A stretch of DNA of 64,000 nucleotides from Methanobacterium aggregans (GTDB taxonomy: Archaea > Methanobacteriota > Methanobacteria > Methanobacteriales > Methanobacteriaceae): contig NZ_JAGGLN010000004.1 of assembly GCF_017874455.1 (NCBI RefSeq), forward strand, positions 248,001 through 312,000. Reading direction: 5' to 3'. Below the pieces are notes generated by a model. It made no database searches. It saw only the letters and a list, made by a program, of their open reading frames with translations, and was not told the DNA's origin. The position numbers and the translations under genes are program-made. Numbering within the stretch: the first letter of the stretch is position 1; every line of letters begins with the position of its first letter. Of the stretch, positions 9,302-16,786 are shown piece by piece.

Positions 9302-9969
9302 GCTTACCATCTCCTGAACATGTTTTAACAACAAGTTACATTTGAAACTTTAAAAGCGTGGATATAGATGTATTAAAAAATTTTTTAAGGGTTTATAAGT
9401 TGTTTTATGGTTTTTTAGTGTTCCTAATCTTTGCATGCAAGTACAATTATAGTATGTATGTTTATACTATTTTTTATGTTGGTTTTTGTATTTAGAACTT
9501 ATGAATAATTTCTAAAAACTCATTTATGGAAGCCAGAAGGTTGAGTATTATTTATGTGGTGTATTTATTGAAACCTTGATCCTTTTTAGGATCTGATTAT
9601 GAAAAAATGAATTAAACATATCCCCTAAAAACGTAATACTCCCTTAGAATTGTTTTAGTTAAAGTTGCAATTATTCAGATTTTGACCCTAATAATAAAAA
9701 AAGGATATTATTATCCCACTTTCATTTTTAACTATATCAAGTATTAAAAATACCGAATACTTTAAATATAATAATAAGGTACTTAATATTTGAGCAGTTG
9801 TTATTAATACACGTTACATCCTTTTTTTTGGATTCTGTCCTGAAAGGGGATGTTACAGGAAAGTTAGTATTAATAAATAATATTAATGTATGAATAACAT
9901 CTGTGATCCCTGAACTCCCTGAACAGGGTTTTTAGTAATAACTGAAAAACATAGGAGGTAAAGAAGGCT
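9302..9969. other. Long intergenic region between rubredoxin and the adhesin gene
   Basis: This 668-bp stretch holds no gene I can support. On the rubredoxin side there is a perfect 10-bp palindrome (TTGCATGCAA, 9431-9440) and a hexamer dyad (ATAGTA at 9449-9454, TACTAT at 9465-9470), possible operator sites for the minus-strand hcp operon. On the adhesin side there is a TATA-like TTTAAATATA (9761-9770) and a structured leader described separately. The middle is plain AT-rich sequence. Confidence 0.5.
9801..9876 (+). promoter_or_regulatory. Long inverted repeat in the adhesin 5' leader
   Basis: A perfect 10-bp inverted repeat (TTATTAATAC at 9801-9810, GTATTAATAA at 9867-9876) encloses a second, nearly perfect 9-bp one (GTTACATCC at 9813-9821, GGATGTTAC at 9848-9856, one mismatch). 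The TATA box at 9761-9770 would place the transcript start near 9793, so this would fold as a two-tier stem at the 5' end of a leader of about 175 nt. A smaller CCCTG/CAGGG hairpin follows near 9908-9930. An operator is the other reading. Confidence 0.4.
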
Positions 9970-12900
9970 ATGAAAATTCAGGTAAAAATGGTATTGTTGG
10001 CTTGTGTTCTTGTGCTTGCCTTGAGTGGAACGGCTTCAGCATCAGACACAAACAATACAACCATTTACAGCGATAATTCAAGTTTAAACTCGGATCAATC
10101 GCCAGCATTAAATACAAACAGTTACCCCGATCCTATAGTATCTGGAGTGGTGATGGATAACTCCACCCATATGGGTGTGGCAAATGTTTCAGTGAAAATT
10201 AAGGATCAAAACAACAATTTGGTGGCTGAAACCTTAACCAATACTGATGGTACCTACTCCGTAGGTTTCATTAACTCAAATACCGTGTTCAATGTAATCA
10301 CAAGCAAGTTAGGTTATCTAACACTGGCTAAAGAGATAACAGTAAATTCAGGCCCAAATCCTACTGATCCAAACCTTTATGGTACTGCGAACTTCCAGCT
10401 TATAGCTATACCCTACAATGGTAGTGCATCAAGCACCATTATAAACATTGGGGCTCTTGCAAATATTTTACTGGAGTTAAATGTTGGAAAAACCAGTGCA
10501 TGGGTAGATACACAGAACATCCCCTATTCTGAGGCTCACGGCACTCCACTGGAGGTTAAATTATTCACAGGTAACCTTTTAGAGGGATTGTTGAATGTTG
10601 ACTCTGTGGGTGGTCAGGGATATGTAACTGGAGGTATAAGCCCTTCAAATTTACCTGTACTGCTAGGAATTTTAGGAATTAATGCCGGTCTTTTAGAGGC
10701 TAATGCTAATTCTACAGTTGATCCATCACAGGCAACTGGTTCAAGTAGTTTAGCATCCTTGAATCTGTCACCGTTACTTTTAGTGCAGATCCTTAACCTT
10801 GGCCTTATAAATTCCAACAGCAGTGTAATACCTGATTTCAATAATGGAGCCTTAACAAGCTCTGCGAACTGTGGTACAGTTCAGGACATATCTTTACTGA
10901 ATGGTTTGTTGGTTATACATGCCTTGAATATTAATGCAACAGCTTCAGCCAACGGAACTCCTGGTGGAGCCCATGCTAAATTTGACTGGAATACTGCTGA
11001 CATTGAACTTGCAGGCGTGAGTATATTAAATGAGTTAAAATTGAAGGGCGTTGTGGAACTTCCAGGAGTACTGAGAATATCTTTAGGTACTGGAACTGAA
11101 ATCACTTCTCCAGATGGAACCTATGCAAAGGCAAGTGGCAGTGCGTTGAGTCTTGATCTTTTGGACGTAATCCCTGGAAGTTTTTTAACGTTGAATATTG
11201 GAACTGTTATGGCAGAAGCAAGTGTACCTGTTGGAGGTTTGAATCCAACAACCAACGACTTATCAGTACGCAAAACTGTTGATAAGAACGTGGCTAACTA
11301 TGAGGAACTACTGAACTACACGGTAACAGCACAAAACAACGGGCCAGACAACGCAACCAACGTTTTAGTACATGATGTTTTACCCGCAGGACTAACCTGG
11401 ATATCCGACGACTCCAACGGAGCATACAACCCCACAACAGGAACATGGACCATAGGAAACCTACCAAACGGAACAAACGCAATACTACACATCCTAACAC
11501 AAATAACAACCAGCAACACAACAATAACCAACACAGCAAGTATAGAAAATGATGCATACGATCCAAATACAGATAACAACCAGGCAAACGTGACAACAAC
11601 CGTGAATGCAGCATCTGATTTAGTGGTAACCAAAACCGTTGATAAAAGTACAGCAAATTATCATGAACAAGTGAACTACACTCTAACAGCACACAACAAC
11701 GGACCAAACAACGCAACTGGAGTAACAGTAACAGAAAAACTACCAAACGGACTCAGATACATATCCGACGACTCCAACGGAGCATACAACCCCACAACAG
11801 GAACATGGACCATAGAAAACCTACCAAACAGTGCAAACGCAGTACTGCACATAACAACACAAACAATCTTAGCAAACATCCAAATAAACAACACAGCAAC
11901 CATAAACAACAACACATACGACCAAAACAACACCAACAACCAAGCAAACGCAACCGTGAATGTGGGACCGGCCGCCGATCTCAGTATAACAAAAACCGTA
12001 GATAACACAAATCCCAACTATCTCCAAAACGTCATATACACCCTAACAGCACACAACAACGGACCAAACAACGCAACCAACATTTTAGTACATGATATTT
12101 TACCCGCCGGACTAACCTGGATATCCGACGACTCCAACGGAGCATACAACCCCACAACAGGAACATGGACCATAGAAAACCTACCAAACAGTGCAAACGC
12201 AATACTGCACATAACAGCACAGGTAATTGTTTCAAACATTCAGTTAAACAACCTTGCAAGTATAACTGGATATGAGACTGATGTGAACTCCACCAACAAC
12301 CAGGCAAATATAATAATAGATGTAGGGCCAGCATCTGATTTAGTGGTAACCAAAACCGTTGATAAAAGTACAGCAAATTATCATGAACAAGTGAACTACA
12401 CCCTAACGGCACACAACAACGGACCAAACAACGCAACCAACATTTTAGTACATGATATTTTACCCGCCGGACTAACCTGGATATCCGACGACTCCAACGG
12501 AGCATACAACCCCACAACAGGAACATGGACCATAGAAAACCTACCAAACGGAACAAACGCAATACTGCACATCCTAACACAAATAACAACCAGCAACACA
12601 ACAATAACCAACCTCGTCAACATAAACAACAACACATACGACCAAAACAACACCAACAACCAAGCAAACGCAACCGTGGACGTAGGACCGGCCGCCGATC
12701 TCAGTATAACAAAAACCGTAGATAACACAAATCCCAACTATCTCCAAAACGTCATATACACCCTAACAGCACACAACAACGGACCAAACAACGCAACTGG
12801 AGTAACAGTAACAGAAAAACTACCAAACGGACTCAGATACATATCCGACGACTCCAACGGAGCATACAACCCCACAACAGGAACATGGACCATAGAAAAC

Positions 12901-13602
12901 CTACCAAACAGTGCAAACGCAATACTACACATAACAACACAAACAATCTTAGCAAACATCCAAATAAACAACACAGCAACCATAAACAACAACACATACG
13001 ACCAAAACAACACCAACAACCAAGCAAACGCAACCGTAAACATAGGACCAGCTGCAGATCTTGGAATCAACATAACCGTGGATAGAGCAAATCCACAGTA
13101 CCTGGATTATGTTACATTCACATTAACAGCACACAACTACGGACCAGAATCAGCACCATACGTTAAAGTTTACAACACACTACCAAACGGACTCAGATAC
13201 ATATCCGACGACTCCAATGGTGCATTCAACTCAACAACAGGACTTTGGACAGTTGGATACATGGCAAATGGAGCAAGCGCAGTAATGCACATAACAGCAC
13301 AGGCCATGATCTCAAACGCACAGTTAACAGACACGGCAACCATAACGGACCCAGACCCAGTCACCCTAACTGGATTCTACGACCCAAATCCAAACAACAA
13401 CCAAGCAAGCGTGACTATTGAGCCTTACTCCAAAGGTATTCCTACAAATCCTGGAACATCAGTCAATACAAGAACTACAACTAAAGTTGCAGAAGAAACA
13501 AAAACTGTTCCAATGTTACCAACAGGATCTCCAATAAATCTCATGGTTATGGCAATACTCCTAACCATTGCAGGAACTATATGTCCTAAAATTAAGGGTT
13601 AA
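9970..13602 (+). CDS. Secreted adhesin-like protein with six DUF11 repeats
   Basis: A 1,210-residue surface protein. A signal peptide covers about residues 1-24 (ends T-A-S-A). A carboxypeptidase-regulatory-like beta domain follows at about 45-125 (S-G-V-V-M-D...D-G-T-Y-S-V), then about 300 residues I do not recognise, rich in Leu, Gly, Ser and Asn. Six DUF11 repeats of about 120 residues start near residue 430. The C terminus has M-L-P-T-G-S-P, one membrane helix and a short K-I-K-G tail, so the protein is probably anchored outside the cell in or on the pseudomurein wall. Asn- and Thr-rich N-x-T/S sequons are frequent, suggesting glycosylation. A GGAGG site lies upstream of ATG 9970. Confidence 0.85.
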   Translation: MKIQVKMVLLACVLVLALSGTASASDTNNTTIYSDNSSLNSDQSPALNTNSYPDPIVSGVVMDNSTHMGVANVSVKIKDQNNNLVAETLTNTDGTYSVGFINSNTVFNVITSKLGYLTLAKEITVNSGPNPTDPNLYGTANFQLIAIPYNGSASSTIINIGALANILLELNVGKTSAWVDTQNIPYSEAHGTPLEVKLFTGNLLEGLLNVDSVGGQGYVTGGISPSNLPVLLGILGINAGLLEANANSTVDPSQATGSSSLASLNLSPLLLVQILNLGLINSNSSVIPDFNNGALTSSANCGTVQDISLLNGLLVIHALNINATASANGTPGGAHAKFDWNTADIELAGVSILNELKLKGVVELPGVLRISLGTGTEITSPDGTYAKASGSALSLDLLDVIPGSFLTLNIGTVMAEASVPVGGLNPTTNDLSVRKTVDKNVANYEELLNYTVTAQNNGPDNATNVLVHDVLPAGLTWISDDSNGAYNPTTGTWTIGNLPNGTNAILHILTQITTSNTTITNTASIENDAYDPNTDNNQANVTTTVNAASDLVVTKTVDKSTANYHEQVNYTLTAHNNGPNNATGVTVTEKLPNGLRYISDDSNGAYNPTTGTWTIENLPNSANAVLHITTQTILANIQINNTATINNNTYDQNNTNNQANATVNVGPAADLSITKTVDNTNPNYLQNVIYTLTAHNNGPNNATNILVHDILPAGLTWISDDSNGAYNPTTGTWTIENLPNSANAILHITAQVIVSNIQLNNLASITGYETDVNSTNNQANIIIDVGPASDLVVTKTVDKSTANYHEQVNYTLTAHNNGPNNATNILVHDILPAGLTWISDDSNGAYNPTTGTWTIENLPNGTNAILHILTQITTSNTTITNLVNINNNTYDQNNTNNQANATVDVGPAADLSITKTVDNTNPNYLQNVIYTLTAHNNGPNNATGVTVTEKLPNGLRYISDDSNGAYNPTTGTWTIENLPNSANAILHITTQTILANIQINNTATINNNTYDQNNTNNQANATVNIGPAADLGINITVDRANPQYLDYVTFTLTAHNYGPESAPYVKVYNTLPNGLRYISDDSNGAFNSTTGLWTVGYMANGASAVMHITAQAMISNAQLTDTATITDPDPVTLTGFYDPNPNNNQASVTIEPYSKGIPTNPGTSVNTRTTTKVAEETKTVPMLPTGSPINLMVMAILLTIAGTICPKIKG
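11257..13428 (+). repeat. Six tandem DUF11 units with an exact 360-bp period
   Basis: Units begin at 11257, 11617, 11977, 12337, 12697 and 13057. A block beginning ATATCCGACGACTCC recurs at 11401, 11761, 12121, 12481, 12841 and 13201, exactly 360 bp apart. Units 2-5 are almost identical in DNA over long stretches, so they arose by recent duplication or are kept alike by gene conversion. Unit 6 is diverged and slightly longer. The unit halves are shuffled: units 2 and 4 share a first half, 3 and 5 share another, while 1, 3 and 4 share one middle segment and 2 and 5 a different one. Confidence 0.95.
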
Positions 13603-13627
13603 ATCCCTTTTTTTTATTTTTTTAAAA
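13594..13627 (+). terminator. Stem with T-run after the adhesin gene
   Basis: An AAGGG/CCCTT stem (13594-13598 and 13605-13609) overlaps the stop codon of the adhesin gene and runs straight into long T tracts. Oligo-T alone can end archaeal transcription, so the T run is the stronger evidence. Confidence 0.55.
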
Positions 13628-13772
13628 ATTGAAAACAGATATCACTACTCATTTTGGTTTTAAAATTACTGAAAATCAATGGTTTATTTTTTTTCTTGTT
13701 GGACTCACTAATCCAGTAGATATTTAGCCAAATTATAAATTCCATTATGATCATAATATACCCGGTGATACC

Positions 13773-14054
13773 ATGGATAAAAAGACTGAAGAACTAATGG
13801 AAAAATGTAAGAAAATGGATGATTCCAGTGTCATGGGTTCATGCAAAGTACTGTTAGAGCTTATGGACCAGAAAAAGGTTGAAGTTGAGGAGGATATGGA
13901 TCAAACCTATCTTCAGATGGCTGAGAACCTAAAACCAAGTGATGTATCAAAAATACTCCAAATCGCTCTTAAAGTAAGGGAAAGTGGAGATATAAAAGAC
14001 ACTGAACTTAAAAATGCTGCAAGCATACTTATAAGAGCTATTGAAATGAGTTAA
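13773..14054 (+). CDS. Small conserved protein, tandem paralog 1
   Basis: A 93-residue, charged, all-helical protein with no membrane segment. It is clearly related to the protein encoded at 14271: both start with L/M-D-K-K, share K-C-[KR]-x-M, V-M-G-[SA]-C, K-x-x-L-x-M-A and end with K-N-A-A-x-x-L-I-R-A-I. GGTGAT lies 6 nt before ATG 13773, a normal ribosome site here, and an A/T-rich promoter-like sequence precedes it. I do not recognise the family. The pattern suggests a small helical bundle, perhaps an adaptor. Confidence 0.65.
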   Translation: MDKKTEELMEKCKKMDDSSVMGSCKVLLELMDQKKVEVEEDMDQTYLQMAENLKPSDVSKILQIALKVRESGDIKDTELKNAASILIRAIEMS

Positions 14055-14270
14055 ACTCTTTTAAACTTTTCTATTTTGTTTTATACCCTAATGTGTTTTT
14101 TATATGCATTTCAGAACTGAAGTACAAATTTCAAAAGATCGGTTCAAATTGATTATTTTTAGGGCTTCTTTATTTAAACACGTCAATACTCAAATTGCAA
14201 TAAAATTAAACTTTTTTTATTATGCCAAATTATAAGTTCCTTGGAAATCATAATAATAAATGGTGTTTTT

Positions 14271-14555
14271 ATGACGTTGGATAAAAAATCTCAAAAGCTG
14301 CTTGATAAGTGTAGGGAAATGGCTGATAAACCTGAAGTTATGGGAGCATGCCAGGTTATGCTGGAAACCTTTGAGGAGAAAAAGAAGGAAATACCCGAAG
14401 AACCTGAACAAAAATACCTTGAAATGGCCCAGAATATTGCACCAGCAGATGTGCCCAAGATCCTTGAAATGGCCATGAAAGTGGCTAAAAGTGGTAAAAT
14501 AAAGGATCCTGAAGTTAAAAATGCTGCTGAACGCCTTATAAGAGCCATTGGATAG
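14271..14555 (+). CDS. Small conserved protein, tandem paralog 2
   Basis: A 94-residue helical protein, paralogous along its whole length to the one encoded at 13773; roughly half of the positions are identical by eye. ATG 14271 gives the same length and start as the paralog, while the frame could extend upstream to 14241 without support. The two genes are separated by 216 bp of AT-rich DNA, so each may have its own promoter. Function unknown. Confidence 0.65.
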   Translation: MTLDKKSQKLLDKCREMADKPEVMGACQVMLETFEEKKKEIPEEPEQKYLEMAQNIAPADVPKILEMAMKVAKSGKIKDPEVKNAAERLIRAIG

Positions 14556-14636
14556 ATCAGTACTCCATGGTTTTGAAGGTTCAATCTTGAATGAAATTAA
14601 AAAACTCTTCAGGAGTCGAAACTATGGAACTCCACT

Positions 14637-15293
14637 TTAAAATTTCAGGTCCCTGAGTCTCTTTATATCAAAAACTGCAGTATCAGCTATGGCCATAACT
14701 GCCATGACACCAGCCTGAACAGGGTCTGTTACAACCAGATCTGCCTTGCTGGTTACACTTCCAGGCATGTTGAGACTGATAACAGCTACGTTGTGCTCAT
14801 TTTTTACTTTTTCTATGGAATCTGATATTTTACCACCCATAAGGGATCCTGCAAGCACCAGCGCCCCTACCCTCGGCAGCCTTCCAACAGCTAAAACTGC
14901 TTCTGCAAGTTCTTTTTCACCTACAAGAGGTAAAGTATCTATACTTATCCTTTCACCACGGATGTTGTGCCTGTCTGCCTCAGTTATGGCTCCAAGGGCG
15001 ACCTGGGCGACCTGGGCCCCTCCCCCAATTATTATAATTCTTTTACCATAGATTTCACCCATTGAACGGTGCATATCCACAGATAACACTTCTTGGAAGT
15101 TTTTTATCTGTTCAACGAACCTCTCAACGTTTCGAACATCCTCCAGTTCCATGTATATGGATGCAGAATCTTTGTCTTCCATGAAAAGATGAGTGTAGGT
15201 GATGTTAACACCACAACGTGCCATCATATCAGTTATATCCCTTAAAACTCCAGGTTTGTTCTGGGCCCTTATGTTTATTGCAATTTCCTTCAT
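14637..15293 (-). CDS. ACT-domain protein, DUF5612 type
   Basis: A 218-residue protein with an ACT domain at residues 1-75 (A-Q-N-K-P-G-V-L-R-D-I) and a C-terminal Rossmann-like domain that begins I-I-I-I-G-G-G-A-Q-V-A-Q near residue 88. The arrangement matches methanogen proteins annotated as ACT/DUF5612; I recall the name but cannot check it. The ACT domain probably binds an amino acid and the second domain may regulate or sense a metabolite. GTGAT precedes the ATG. It is monocistronic and converges on the small paralog at 14271. Confidence 0.7.
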   Translation of the reverse strand: MKEIAINIRAQNKPGVLRDITDMMARCGVNITYTHLFMEDKDSASIYMELEDVRNVERFVEQIKNFQEVLSVDMHRSMGEIYGKRIIIIGGGAQVAQVALGAITEADRHNIRGERISIDTLPLVGEKELAEAVLAVGRLPRVGALVLAGSLMGGKISDSIEKVKNEHNVAVISLNMPGSVTSKADLVVTDPVQAGVMAVMAIADTAVFDIKRLRDLKF

Positions 15294-15559
15294 TTTATCA
15301 CTTGAAAAGAGTAATCATTTGTAAATTTAAACCTACTTAACATCTTTTAATCCTTTTATTTATTTTAATTGAACTAGATAATAAATCCTTCAAATCTTTG
15401 ATATGAAATCTTTAAAAGAAGCTTATCACTTTTCAGGGTACAATCTATTAAATCCAACCAAATATTAAAAAAAAATCTTTTTTTTGTAGGAAAAACTAAT
15501 TATGATACTCTATTTAATATAAAAAATATTTATATTAAAGTGCATTGAGACATAAACGG

Positions 15560-16024
15560 TTAAATACGCCCTTTTGCTTTAATTTCATCTACGTGTACTT
15601 TTATAACTGCCACGTTCTTCAAAATGTTTTCATCGTATTCATGATGCTTTTCATGGGAGTATTTATCCATTATGATATCTAAAATTCTTTTTTTCTCCGT
15701 TGGATCCTCAATAAAAACAGCTGTACCTGATCCAATCACGCTCCTGTACTCCATACCCCAATTGCATGGTTTATCCGATTTTACAAGTTCCGTCTCAATG
15801 TCCACCTCGAAGCAAACCCTGTTGTTCCTGTGGAGAATGCTGATCTTCCTTCCCTCCTGTGCTGAATGGAGGTAAAGATGGTTGTCTTTAAATCCGAAGT
15901 TCATTGGAACTATGTAGGGCTCATTATTACAGGACAAGGCTATTCTGCACACCTGAGCCTTTTCCAGTATCTCTGAAATTTCTTCAGGGTCTGTTATTTC
16001 CCTATCACTTCTTCTCATCTTCAT
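15560..16024 (-). CDS. Pyridoxamine 5'-phosphate oxidase-fold protein, NimA-like
   Basis: A 154-residue split-barrel flavin-binding protein. The M-R-R-S-D-R-E-I-T opening, R-I-A-L-S-C-N-N-E-P-Y-I-V-P-M-N-F-G and W-G-M-E-Y-R-S-V-I-G-S-G-T-A are typical of the NimA-like branch, whose members bind FMN or F420 and can reduce nitro compounds. It is divergent from the TetR gene at 16139, with a shared TATA box and two operator palindromes between them, so it is probably under that regulator. ATG 16024 or 16018 could be the start. The true substrate is unknown. Confidence 0.85.
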   Translation of the reverse strand: MKMRRSDREITDPEEISEILEKAQVCRIALSCNNEPYIVPMNFGFKDNHLYLHSAQEGRKISILHRNNRVCFEVDIETELVKSDKPCNWGMEYRSVIGSGTAVFIEDPTEKKRILDIIMDKYSHEKHHEYDENILKNVAVIKVHVDEIKAKGRI

Positions 16025-16063
16025 GATCTTTTGATCTGTTTTTTGAAACTAAACAAGATTATG

Positions 16064-16077
16064 CTAACGAACGTTAG
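16064..16077. promoter_or_regulatory. TetR-type operator, site 1
   Basis: CTAACG-AA-CGTTAG, perfect 6-bp arms around AA. It lies next to the shared TATA box on the side of the 15560-16024 gene, near the place where its transcript should start. Its 14-bp core differs from site 2 at one base. Confidence 0.75.
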
Positions 16078-16089
16078 TTTTATATATGG
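16078..16089. promoter_or_regulatory. Shared bidirectional TATA box
   Basis: TTTATATATGGG reads as a canonical methanogen TATA box on the plus strand, and CATATATAAA reads as one on the minus strand. One box could serve both divergent genes, with the TetR operators on each side of it. Confidence 0.6.
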
Positions 16090-16103
16090 GCTTGACACCA
16101 GTT

Positions 16104-16123
16104 TAACTAACAAACGTTAGTTA
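16104..16123. promoter_or_regulatory. TetR-type operator, site 2
   Basis: TAACTAAC at 16104-16111 and the inverted GTTAGTTA at 16116-16123 form 8-bp perfect arms. The site falls where the tetR transcript should begin, so binding there would block its own promoter. The centres of sites 1 and 2 are 43 bp apart, about four helical turns, so two dimers could sit on one face of the DNA. Confidence 0.75.
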
Positions 16124-16138
16124 GCAGAGTTGAGGGTT

Positions 16139-16786
16139 ATGAACAAAACACTAGATGAAGATGGAAAAATATCAACCAAAGAGAAAATATTTCAAGTATC
16201 AGTGGATCTTTTCTCAGAAAAAGGTTTTAATGCAGTTTCAATTCGTGAGATAGCACGTGAAGTGGGTATAAGGGAAAGTTCAATTTACAACCACTACAAA
16301 AACAAGGAGGCGATACTGGACACCATAATCGAGTACTTCATGGAGGTTATGGGATCATCGGGTCCACCAGAAGATGTAGGGACAGAGATGCTCACCCAGA
16401 GCCCTGAAGCATTCCTGAAACTTGGTGCATCCATGTACATGGATCAGATCAACACCCCAACCATGAACAAGATCTGGAGGATAATCTCCATAGAGATGTA
16501 CCAAAACGAGAGGATAAGGCACATATTCCTTGAAAGTATGTTGGAAGAACCTTTGAAGTTCTGGGAGTCAATCTTCACTCAGTTGATTCATAACAAACTC
16601 ATAAAACCCTTCGATCCCAAGATCCTTGCAAGGGAGTACTTCTTCTTTGGAGTACACCTCTTCTTCGAATACTTCGTTTTAAGGTACCATGATACAGAGG
16701 AGTCATTTATTGATGCTGCAAAGGACAGGTTAATGGAACATATAGACTTTTTGCTAGCGGTTATAACTCCCGAGGTGGAAAAATGA
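16139..16786 (+). CDS. TetR/AcrR family transcriptional regulator
   Basis: A 215-residue regulator. The N-terminal helix-turn-helix is clear (F-S-E-K-G-F-N-A-V-S-I-R-E-I-A, then S-S-I-Y-N-H-Y-K-N-K). The rest is the helical ligand-binding domain, whose effector cannot be predicted. ATG 16139 has GAGGG just upstream, though with short spacing; a TTG at 16130 is the other in-frame start. It overlaps the DUF116 gene by 4 nt, so the two are translationally coupled. The palindromes at 16064 and 16104 make autoregulation and control of the divergent flavin-fold gene very likely. Confidence 0.92.
   Translation: MNKTLDEDGKISTKEKIFQVSVDLFSEKGFNAVSIREIAREVGIRESSIYNHYKNKEAILDTIIEYFMEVMGSSGPPEDVGTEMLTQSPEAFLKLGASMYMDQINTPTMNKIWRIISIEMYQNERIRHIFLESMLEEPLKFWESIFTQLIHNKLIKPFDPKILAREYFFFGVHLFFEYFVLRYHDTEESFIDAAKDRLMEHIDFLLAVITPEVEK

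Noticed and set aside
8636..9328. Plus-strand frame of 230 codons opposite hcp and rubredoxin
   Set aside because: Lies wholly over two well-identified minus-strand genes and shows no family features.
11294..13073. Several long minus-strand open frames opposite the adhesin repeats
   Set aside because: They recur every 360 bp, are rich in Leu, Cys and Trp, and are simply the reverse of the Asn- and Thr-rich repeat codons. No start or ribosome site supports them.
11257..13428. Regularly spaced repeats that might suggest a CRISPR array
   Set aside because: The period is 360 bp and the repeats lie in one long reading frame of a DUF11 protein. There are no short repeats with unique spacers.
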